Origin: Owenia fusiformis | Lineage: Eukaryota; Annelida; Polychaeta; Sabellida; Oweniidae | NCBI GenBank assembly: GCA_903813345.2 | Contig: CAIIXF020000008.1 | Coordinates: 34,992,867-35,056,866, forward strand | DNA length: 64,000 nt | Direction: 5' to 3' | Shown here: positions 10,901-22,900 of the stretch, one piece after another | Position numbering within the stretch: the stretch's first letter is position 1 | Layout: every line of letters starts with the position of its first letter | Made by a program: the position numbers and the translations under genes | The notes under the pieces: model-generated | The model's database searches: none | Seen by the model: the letters and a program-made list of their open reading frames with translations, nothing else | What the model was told of the DNA's origin: nothing

Positions 10901-13900
10901 TGGTATTGTTGTTTTTGTTTTTCAGCAAGTTAACACAAGTCCCGCTCATGAACCAGTGACCAATAACAGCAATAGTGATGTCATAGGGGAAGAGTTACAG
11001 AACAAAATTGAAGAAAATGCAAGACTTCATAAGCAAGTAAGCAAATAAAAGTTTTTATGGTTCCTTTATTTAAATACAAGTATAATTACAGTTACCAAGA
11101 TCGGGGCTTGAACTAATGGTTCATAATGCCAATTTACCCAGGTGCTCTCAGAACCTTAGCTCAACCCCTGACCACATCTTCGCATGCTCGGTCTTCACTG
11201 CGACTGATGGGAGCCGAGTGAACAAAGATGCCCTGACCAAGTATCAGAAAAAGTTCTCCTAAACGTCAATTTCCACAAGATTTATTGGATCAGTTTTAAG
11301 AAAATCTTTTTGAGTTTTGATAATTTTACAATTGAAAATCTGTCCAATAAAAGAAAATATCTGCCCCAGAGAAGAAGACTAAAATTAAACAGTTAAACAG
11401 TTTTTACTTGCATCTAGTATTGTATTGTATTTTGTTTACCACCAATGAAGGTGAGCAATACCTCTTGGGTATGTCCCGTATATATACGGTCGTAATTTAC
11501 GTAATTAACATGGAAGATAGACCCAGAAACCCCTCCTTGAAGGAGCCCTGTGTTCTTTTATGTGCACTTATACATAGACATATAAGTACACACCACAGCC
11601 TTTTTGTACGAGTTGCGGACCACTCAGTCAAACACCCTGAAGTACTTCACGCAAACAAGCAAATTTAGTCTTGCCTGAACCGGGGATAAGTCTATTTATG
11701 AGTCATCTGAGCTTTTGCCCATTTTTGAGCAAAATGAAAATAGAATTACAAATAATGAAATAAAAAATATATAAATGTAATTTTGTATACATTGAAGTAA
11801 AAGGATTTTATTTGAAGGTATATGAAGCTGAACAGAAACACAGTCAGACAGTATTCCAACTGCAAGACAGATTAGACGTACTAGAAAGGGAGAAAAATCA
11901 ACATGAGCAAATACTCAACAATGCAGTCTCAAAGAACAAAAACCAAATTGAGAAATTACAGAATGAAAAGGCCTTACTGGAGGTAAGTTGTTATTTCTAT
12001 GTTGTTATGTTGTAATTTCTATGTTGTTTTATTGTAATTTCTTTGTTGTGATTTGGGGGTGAATTAGAATTACCATCGCATGAGTTGAATTACCACTTAT
12101 TAAGAAATTACCCTCACATATTATAAAATTAACAGACAATTGTCGCCTTAAAAATTCTTGTTTCGTACAATTGCATTGTCAATAATAAAATTACCATTTT
12201 GGAAGATTACTGCCTCATACAATGGAATTACCAAATTAGAACAGAGAATTACCATTACAACATAATATTCTCTATCAATTATCGCATTGTCCAATAAAAT
12301 AACCGCCTTGAAAAATACATGTAGGTTTACCAATTCATATTCATAACCAATTCTCTTTTGGAAGTAATGGGTGGTCCTGAAAAGGACCGTGTATTTGGTT
12401 TGTCCTTGACAGGACGTTTGGCCCTGAAAAGGGCCATTTGGTGTTTCTGGTTGTTGTGTCTTCTACTCATGCATATCAACGTCATCATCTTCATCGCTGA
12501 TGATCTCATAATCCGAGTCATCATCATCAGTATTGGTGAAGATGGGCAATGTTTGAGCTTTGGCCTTGAGTTCCTCCACTTTGGCAGCCTGCATCATAGC
12601 ATACTCGTACATCATGCACTTCAGTCCCCTCATGGCCGACAAGTCCAGGCGGATCTTGTATCGGAAGGACTGTTTCCCTCTCTTGGCAGCACGATCATAA
12701 CGAACTTGCAACTGGCGGACCTTGTTGTCAATTAATAGCAGTTGGTCACATGACTTGGTGAACTTTCTGTACTTGATTTCAATCTCGTTCAGGATGAAAC
12801 CGTCATCAATGGGGATGCCATGTGTCTTCTCCAGTTCTGTGAAATTGTAGTATGTTGGTTGCTCTTGGGTGGTCTCCATTGTTGTGTTGGGTTAAGCTGT
12901 TGTTAGACTGAGATGTTCGCTGTGTGATAGAATACTTGAATAATGATTTCTCTCAGAATCATCTTTGTATTTATAGCAATTATTCCATGACATCTGTCAG
13001 GATGTCCAGTGTCAACACTTGCCAATATTCAGTTGACATTTTCCTGTCAAAAAATAAAATTCTGCAATGGCAGGAATTAAAGATAAAATCAAATGTATGC
13101 CACTACTAATCACCTTTAATCTCTCTAATTTACACCTTGGAAGGAATTAGAAATTCCAGTTTATTGAACCATTCAACATTCATATGCACCTAGCTGTTGT
13201 GTTTACTTAGAAACTTACATGCTAATAATGTCTACTGACTTGTATTACAGGTATTTTTTAACTTTGATTGAAATTTTGATTTATTACTCTAAGTAAGAAT
13301 GTAAATAAAGGTTATGGTGGATTATGTCTCTTGGGATTTATTAAAAATTATAATAGTCTCAGATAGACAAAGAAAACAAATATTTCCACACCTATTTCAA
13401 CTCTTAAATTGATAAATATTGCCTGCACTGTATATCATGCCCATGGGGAATACCTAAAAGAAAAATATTTAATAGTTTATTCTATGTTCGAGCATGGGCT
13501 TTCAATTCGATAAAAGTAAACAAAAAAGACCAATAAGGAAGAGGTATCAAAATGTTCTCTTCGAGTGTTGCATTGAAAGTAATTATTCAAGAACACACTC
13601 CAATAAAAATACAATTGAAAGCCCATGGTTCGAGCAATGAATAACTGTAGCAACTTCAAGCATTTTGTATTCTGTGAAATTAATTTTTTTTTTATCAAAC
13701 ATGAAATAATAACTGAAATTAATATTTGCTTTATTAAAGGCAAGGAAAGGAGGGAATTTGAAGTGAGCCTGAAGTGACCTATATATATCACTTCATAAGC
13801 CATTGAAAAAGAAAGTTAAACATATCAGGACCGTAGCCAGGGGGAGTTCGATGGGTTCGACCAAACCCCCATGACCAAAAAATCGTTCAAAATCATGCAG

Positions 13901-16900
13901 TTTTTCACCATTCTGAGCACTTTTTAAGTGATTTTGGCCATTTTTGGACCAAAATTGTCACAAGTGAACCCCCCCTGGAATTTTTCAAAAAGTGAACCCC
14001 CTTTGGCAAATCCTGGCTACGGGCCTGCATATAATAGTTTAATAACAACCCAACCTGGAATGTTTTCCATGGTCTAATCCAATTGAGCTTTTATGCAAAA
14101 ACAGTTATTTAGATGCAAACTTTATTAACTCTTTGCAGTCCAAGTCCAGGCCCGAAGCCAGCTTTTGCCAAGGGGGGTTCACTATCAGAAAAAGTCAGCC
14201 TAAATTTGGCCCAAAATCACATGAAAATGCTTAGAATCCAAAAAAAATGCATGATTTTGAAAGACTTTGAAAAAATGCAATCAAAGTTAAGAATATCTAT
14301 AATGCAACACTGTTGACATTAAGCAATGTCTAAGCAATATACAACAGCTAGGTGCTTATGAATGTTAAATGGTTCAATTAATTAAAATTTCTAGGATGTC
14401 AATTAAAGAGATTAAAAGTGATTAGTGGTGGCATACATTTGATCTTATCTTTGATATCTGTCATGTCAGAATTTATTTTTTGACAGGAAAATGTCAACTG
14501 AATATTGACAAGTGTTGACACTGGACATCCTGACAGATGTCATGGAATAATTGCTATAAATACGAAGATGTTTCAGAGAGAAATCATTATTCAAGTATTC
14601 TATCACACAGCGAACATCTCAGTCTAACAACAGCTTAACCCAATACAACAATGGAGTCCACTCAAGAGCATCCAACATACTACAATTTCACAGAACTGGA
14701 GAAGACACATGGCGTCCCCATTGATGACGATTTCATCCTCAACGAGATTGAAATCCAGTACAGAAAGTTCACCAAGTCATGTGACCAACTGCTATTGATT
14801 GACAACAAGGTTCGCCAGTTGCAAGTTCGTTATGATCGTGCTGCCAAGAGAGGGAAACAGTCCTTCCGATACAAGATCCGCCTGGACTTATCCGCCATGA
14901 GGGGACTGAAGTGCATGATGTACGAGTACGCCATGATGCAGGCTGCCAAAGTGGAGGAACTCAAGGCCAAAGCTCAAACATTGCCCATCTTCACCAATAC
15001 TGATGATGATGACTCGGAGTATGAGATCATCAGCGATGAAGATGATGACGTTGATATGCATGAGTAGAAGACACAACAACCAGAAACACCAAACGGCCCT
15101 TTTCAGGGTCAAACGTCCTATCAAGGACAAACTAAATAAACGGTCCTTTTCAGGACCATCCATTACTTCCAAAAGAGAATTGGTTATGAATAACTCATGA
15201 ATTGGTGATCCTTTCTTCTGAATGGTAATTTGATTGCATGAGGCAGCAATTTTATAAGTGGTAATTACTACCGTATGTTACAGTAAAGTAATTTCATTAT
15301 ATGAAATGTCAATTTCATAAAGAGGTAAATCTATTTTTGAGATGGTAATTCTATTGAGATTTTGTCATGTTGAGGTGTGTACATTAGGAATTTTTGCAAT
15401 TTTGAAAAGTAGACTATTGAATATTCTATTTATTCGAACATTCTGAAGAATTATCAACCCTCAATTAATAATCTAGGTACACTATAATGCACCTTTCATG
15501 CAAACAGGAAAGATGTACCCCATTTGTGGAATGAGTTATAAATGGTTATCTGAAGATATAACATGGTCATGAAATTTCATCAAATTAGAAAATGGCCGAA
15601 AGAACACACTGATCTTAATGCCTTCTTAATTAATTAAAGAAAATGAATAACATCAAATAATTTGTTGTTTATATCTATAGGTTCAACTTCAGAAGCAAGA
15701 TAAAGATGTCAAAGATGCCAAAACAAGGGCTGAGCAAGCGTAAGTCAAAATTCTGATTATTTTGGTCAAGCAAAATCATGGATTGGAATGTTTTTCTCTG
15801 AGGAATATACAAGTATTAATGTGAATCGCATTTATCACAGACAAACAAGAATGTGTAAGTGCCAGCATTTGTTGTTGTATTCACATTACATGTACTTGGA
15901 ACATTTGTACTCAGATGTAGGCCTGTATGCCGTATCCAGAGGGAATGGGGGCGGGTTTCGAGTGACGTTAGAAAGTAGTAAATGATGGTTGCAATTTTTT
16001 TATTGATAACATAATCATTTAAAAAGAATGAAATGAAAAGATCAATCCAGTGAATCATGGTTTTGATGCCATTCCTACCACTTCAGAGCAGAAATAGGAT
16101 CAACTTATTGTCAACTAAATCTCTCAAGCTTTAGAGCCCTTTAGATAAAGAGAGACTCTGATAAATCAGAATGATCAAATTTGTTCACAATTATTGCTGC
16201 CTGAAAAGTATGACATCATAATCTAGTCAATGTACCCTGGTTTCCTGGTTACCAAAAGGTTTGTTAAATTGAATAATGCCCTTATATTATACATGGCAGG
16301 CCTGTAACCTGATTTTGCCAATGGGGTTCACTATTCAACAAATTCCAGGGAGGTCACATTTGACCATTTTGGCCCAAAACCACTCAAAAAGTGCACAGAA
16401 TGGTGGAAAACTGTATGATTTTGAAATTCTTTTTAGCCAGGGTGGGGTTCACTCGTACACCCTGAACCCCCCTCCCCCTCCCTAACTACAGGCCTTTATA
16501 AGCAGTGTCCTTTATTGTTTCATTGATTGAAGGATTGCATTTTTTTACTTTCAGGGAGTCTGAGTTGCACAAAATACAAAATGAACTAACTTCAAAGTTG
16601 GATGAGGCTACAAAAGTAATTAAAGATAAAATAGCATTTAATGATACTAGTAAGTTAAAGTGTTGTGTTTGAAATAAATAAAACACGCTAAAATACGCTA
16701 AAACAATATGTAAAAAAGACAAACCATGCATATGTGATGTAGATAAAAGTGAAATTGAACAACTGATTAGTGATTAATTATGTTTAGATTCCACACAAAA
16801 TTGCATCTTCTTTGAGCTTGGTTATTGTATGTTTTTTGTTTTATTATTGAAACTTAAAAATAAAGTATTATAAATTAATGATATTTTTTGAAAATTAAAT

Positions 16901-19900
16901 AGTACTTTGCATTCTGTTGGATGCAGAATATATAGCATTAAATAACTTGTAAGTTGAATTTATTTCTCTTTTATCTTTTCAGAAAATCGTGACTTTAACG
17001 CATTAAATATTCCCACCCATGATAGAAAGCACCAATTAAAAACAAGAGAAATCGTCACCCAGGCCGGCTCCTTGGTTAAAGAATTTGTACAATCCATGAT
17101 GAACTTCCACGCATATACTGAGCAACGGTCACAAATATACCCCAATGACAGTTCTAAGGAACCTTTAAGTGCAGTAAATAAAAAGGTATAATCATTTTGG
17201 CTGCAATTTAAATTGTTAACGGCAATGCCAGCTCAAGGTCAAGGTCATGGAATAATTACGCATTGTAGTATCACAGCTAAGAGAAGGGGCTACATGTACG
17301 TGTGGAAGTGACCATTAAGTTGATGACACAATTGTATTTAGTGTATTTTAAAGCAAACTAAAGGTAGAATGGGTCCTAACAGTACCCTTTGTCCTTGCCG
17401 TTAATGTTGGGATGATGTTTTTCTGGAGATTGCTTTATGCAGTTTTTATGTCACCACCAGATCACTAGAATTGGTCATATATTGTTATAGTCTCTAACTT
17501 TTTTGTGGATGGTGTTTGGTAATTTGTGTTCAGCATCTGTGACAAAGGCAGGTAGTTTCAAATTTACATGTTGAAATACCTAGTTTGTGAAAGTGCTGAA
17601 CTGTCATATATACTGTTCCACAACTAGTAGTTAGTGAGGTAGCACCGAAAAATGTACCCGCTTCTGAACAAATTGAAATTACTTGTTTCTTATTTATTCT
17701 TATGTGATACGTCAGAAATTTTTTGTCTGATGCGCCGTATCCGGGGCGAAAGTTGTCAAAATTGGATTTTTGACCCTAAAAAGGAAAATTACAGGGGGTA
17801 CATTATCATCATTGAATAATTCATTCAGTTGGTCTTCAATCATCATAATAATTTTATCGAGAGTTGATGAGATCATTTTTAAGTAGAATGCAAAGTTTCA
17901 ATGGTCTGTCACTCGTGGTTGCCATGGAAACCACAATTTTTGCTGAAAAAATCCTTAATTTTGGTAAAACCTGTACCTGTACATAATATAGAATGTGGAT
18001 TATTTTTCAAATCAACAGATATCAGAACATTTTAGCATTTTCAAAATTACAAGGGCAGTTCAAAGATTTATTTAAATATAAAGGATATTGCAATTAACAT
18101 AACTGGGGAGTGTCAAAGACCATACAATTACATAAGTGATCAAAAGTGGGCGTCGCCCTTATCATAGTAGATGATTGCCATTCTCTAAAAATACAGAGTT
18201 TTACTTGACTTTTGAGATACATTTATAATGATGTTCTTTGGTTATACTTAATATGAAGCATTTTTGGTAAATAATGTACATGGTAAGTGTTATACTTATT
18301 GCATTGGGGAGGGGGTAGATGGGGGGGTAACAGAATTGGAAGAGGGCAAAGCTAATCACCCTTAAGTATAAATCTCATCTACATAGTTCTGGATTTCATA
18401 GGGTTCATCTTCTGGGTCTTCTTCACATTCATCTTAATATATAGGATATCATAATTCTGCATGATTGATAAGTATAAAGACCATAGAATTACTCAAGTGA
18501 TCAAAAGTGGGCGTCGCCCTTATCATATATTCATTCTCTATAAATACAGAGTCTAACTTGACTTTTGAGATACATTTACATTACAACTTCTTTGATTATA
18601 CTTAATTTCAAGCATTTCTGGTTAGTAATGCACATCTAATTGTAATAGTTCTTACCTGGGGGAGGATGGGGGAGAGTAGTAACAGAATAGGGAATGGGCA
18701 GAGTTAATCAGCCTTAAGTATAAATCTCATCTGCATAGTTCTGGATTTCATGGGGCACCTCGTCTGGGTCTTCTTCATATTCATCTCAATATATGGGATA
18801 TTACAATTTACAGGATTTGTCAAACACCATACAATTACATATTTATAAACGATCAAAAGGAGTGTCACCCTAACAATAGTAGATGATTGGTTCTTTGTAT
18901 AAATACAAAATTGAACTTGACTTTTGAGATACATTCATTGTTATACTGAACTGCTGTTATTATAATTTATGTAAAGCATTTCTGGTAAATACATCTGTGT
19001 AAGTATTATAGTTTTTACATTTGGGCAGGGGTGAGTAGTAACAGAATTAGAATGTGTAGATCTAATCTGCCTTTAAGTATAAATCTCATCTTTTTAATTC
19101 TGGATTTCATAGGGTACATCTTCTGGGGTTTTCTGATTCATCTCCTGGTGTTGCTATATCACCAATCTCTTGTATGAGAATATCAGTCAATACCCACTGG
19201 AAAGATATGGAGTCATTTAGTTTCCATTCAAGTCCATCTGGTGGTTCACTACGAGGATTTGCAATATGGGCCATACAGACAATAAGTGCTTTATATGGAT
19301 GAGATGGTTACAACAATCAGACAGTCATTCATTAGACCAACTTAGGAAAATTATCTAGAGATGAGATGAGTGTGACACCCATAATGACCTTGGAAAGGCA
19401 CAAATAGCAAGTATAGAAGAAGACATAAAGATGACAAAAACCGCAATCAAAGACTTCCTTGATCCATTTACCATTGAGGATGAAGGTCATCTCTACGGTG
19501 TATCATAAGGAAAATCTGTGCCAAATGATGTTTTAGTCAAAAGGGGAAATTGCATGAAGAGATACCATCTGAGATTAGTTGAAAAAAAGATTTCATGATC
19601 TAATAAAACATATGAAATTGAAAACTATAGCAGCAAACTACAGCAGCAACAGTGACAGTGACAGTAAAAAAGTACTCAGAACAAGCTTATACAAATACAT
19701 TCTGAATGAAACATCTTTGAACAGCTTCGATCTTGCTTAAGAACATAAAATTAGCCTAGAATGTCTCCTGCAGTTCTTATTGAGCCCTGTGCCTTGGGCT
19801 CTAGGAACACTGACTGGACTTCTTGCAAGAACAGAGTAACGCATCCCTATGCATGAACATGTACCCACAAGTGCCAAAGGGAAAGGACCAAAATTTGTAA

Positions 19901-22900
19901 TAGAACCCAGCAAGAAAAAGAAAACTTCTAAATGTATACAAGTCATTAGGAAAACAAACCCCAACTATCCCAAACCATAATTCAACTTGAAAGGTAGTTT
20001 TGTTTCTGGATCTGGCGGAGACTGTTTCAAGATTCTACAATTGCAGATTGATTCGTTTTTGTATGTGATAATTACACCAAAAATTCTATAAAGGAACCTG
20101 AAAGAGGGGAGGGACACCTTGCCCTATTTAAGGTAGAAAAACACGAGTCCCTAAAGATTGGAATTAGTTCTTGTATGATGATGAAAACAAAAAGCAAATA
20201 CAGCAAAGTGTGCTGCTGGATACTTGAGTTGGAAACAAATGAAGACTGATGTCAGTGGTATTTCCTCCAATATAGACCCTGACATATATGCAGCCTTCCT
20301 AGCACTTCACACATTCACAGATGAAGTGCCAGGCAGAAGGGGCAATAGCAATAGCACCTTTTTAAAAGGCAAAGGTGGAGCGCCATATAGATACACTCAA
20401 CTGAATGACTCTCAAATCTGCAAGTGTAGTGGTATATTCTCCCACATGATATTATTAATAAATTAACATCGGGAGGTGAATGAAAATGATCAGACTATGA
20501 TATTAATACTTAAGACTGACTGGCCATTGGCTCTGCCCCCTCCCATTTCTGCTACTACCCCCCTTGCCCCCCCCCCCACAGGGAATAAATATTACAATAC
20601 TAAATGTAATCAAAGAAGTTTTAATTTAAAAAATAAATCTTAAAGTCAAGTTAAACTCCATATTCATAGAGAATGAATTATCTACTATTGTTAGAGCAAC
20701 ACCCACTTTTGATCACTTATGTAATTGTATGGTCTTTGACACTTACCAATCATGTAAATTGGAATATCCCATATATTGAGATGAAGAAGACCCAGAAGTG
20801 AAGAAGACCCAGAAGATGCACCCCTTGAAATCCAGAACTAAATAAATGAGATTTACATTTAAGGCTTATTAGCTCTGCCCATTTCCAATTCTGTTACTCT
20901 CCCCCCCTCCTCCACCCCCAGACAATAACTATTACAATTAGATGTACATATATAACTTACCAGAAATGCTTGACATTAAGTATAAATCAAAGATGTTTTT
21001 AAGTAAATGTACTTCAAAAGTCAAGTTAAACTCTGTATTTATAGAGAATAAACCATATACTATGATTAGGGAGATGTCCACTTTTGATCACATGTGTAAT
21101 TCTATGGTCTTTGACACTTACCAACCATGTAAATTCTTATATCTTATATATTGAGATGAATATAATAAGACCCAGAAGCTGTACCCTATGAAATCTAGAA
21201 CCATGTAGATGAGATTTACACTTAAGGCTGATAAGCTCTGCCCCCTCCCAATTCTGTTACTACCCCCCCCCCCTCCCCCCTGTATCCCCATGCAATAACT
21301 ATAACACTTAGATGTAAAAATGCTTGATATTAAGTATAACCAAAGAAATTCAATATAAATGTATCTCAAAAGTCAAGTAAAACTCTGTATTTATAGAGAA
21401 TGGCAATCAACTACTATTATGAGGGCGACGCCCACTTTTGACCACTTATGTAATTGTATGGTCTTTGACACTTACCAGTCATATAAATTGCAATATTCTT
21501 TCTCTTTAAACAAATGTTTGGAGAGCCCTGGTGATTTTTAGAGTGCTAAAATGTTCTGATATCTGTTGATTTGAAAAATAATCCACATTCTATATTATGT
21601 ACAGGTACAGGTTTTACCAAAATTAAGGATTTTCTCAGCAAAAATTGTGGTTTCCATGGCAACCACGAGTGACAGACCATTGAAAGTTTGCATACTACCT
21701 TAAAATGATCTCATCAACTCTCAGTAAAATCATTATGATGATTGAAGACTAACTGAATGAATTATTCAATGATGTTAATGTACCCCCTGTAATTTTCCTT
21801 TTTAGGGTCAAAAACCCAATTTTGACAACTTTCGCCCCGGATATGGCGCGTCAGACAAAAGGATGTGTCCGGGTATATGCCCTTTTGGTCCCTCAGTCAA
21901 ATGTATGTTAAATATGTTTTTTATTACTGTCCTAGTTATATTTGATAAGTATATGTACTTTTTCACGAGTTTTGATGCATAATTAACCCCCTGCTGAGAG
22001 TCAGAATAAGTATCTTAACAAAAACAAATAGTCATTATCATAGAAAAAAAACATCAATGGCAACATGTATGACTTACAAAGAAGAAATAACTTAAGACCC
22101 ATGAAGTATTTAAAAGAAAATCATATTTTTGAAATATATTTAAGGATTAAAATTTTTTTCAAATTTTTGAATTTCCCGCCAGTTTAATTTGAAGGGGGAA
22201 AAACAAGATGGCTGCCATTTGATGTAAGAAATATCAGAAAAAAAGTTGCTTCACTTTTAGTTTTCACAATGAGCACAGTTTTCCGGTTTAGGTTTTTTGA
22301 CTGATTCTGACTCTTCATCACCAGGGTCATGTATAGAGATTATAAAATTGAAACCGGAATGTTGTGCTCAGCATGAATTTGACTGAAATATGTGTAACTT
22401 CAACAACACAATTGAAGTCTCAAAACTGGATGCTCAGTAACTTTGAGTGACTATAATCCCTTGATTACCCAGATAAACACCAATTCACTTATCCAGAAAT
22501 GCCATTCAATGTCTATACAAAGAAAGTAAGCAATGTTTTGGAGGATATGTTTCAAACCTTTTGCATAAATAATTCATTTAATATTTGCCATTGATTTTTT
22601 TTCAATTCTGACAAAGTGATATGCACTGTCTTTGATGCCAATATTCTTCATTTATTGTGATACAAATTGATATTTTTGTACTCTCAGAAGAAGGATAAGA
22701 TATTGAAGTTTAATAATATGTGCGATTGAGTTGGTTTTTCAGACATTACAATTTTCAATATTTTCTAAGTCGATACCCAGACTCATTCCCAGACTCATCC
22801 TTTTTCTGAAGTATCACATAAAAATACATAAGAAACAAGTAATTTCAATTTGTTCAGAAGCGGGTACATTTTTCGGTGCTACCTCACTACCTATAGTTAC

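Larger units (their letters stand above)
12325..15215. repeat. Large palindrome with two gene copies
   Basis: Arms of about 0.88 kb (12325-13203 and 14341-15215) are inverted copies around a 1.14-kb spacer. Promoter, coding region and 3' processing signals are all duplicated and intact. The spacer contains a hairpin (13487-13633) and a TIR element (13827-14027), which probably inserted later. The palindrome lies in intron 4 of PPP1R21. Confidence 0.93.

Noticed and set aside
12358-12735. 125-codon frame on the + strand opposite copy 1 of the 138-residue gene
   Set aside because: It is the antisense shadow of the real frame; the mirrored shadow occurs in the other arm, and the promoter and 3' signals fit the other strand.
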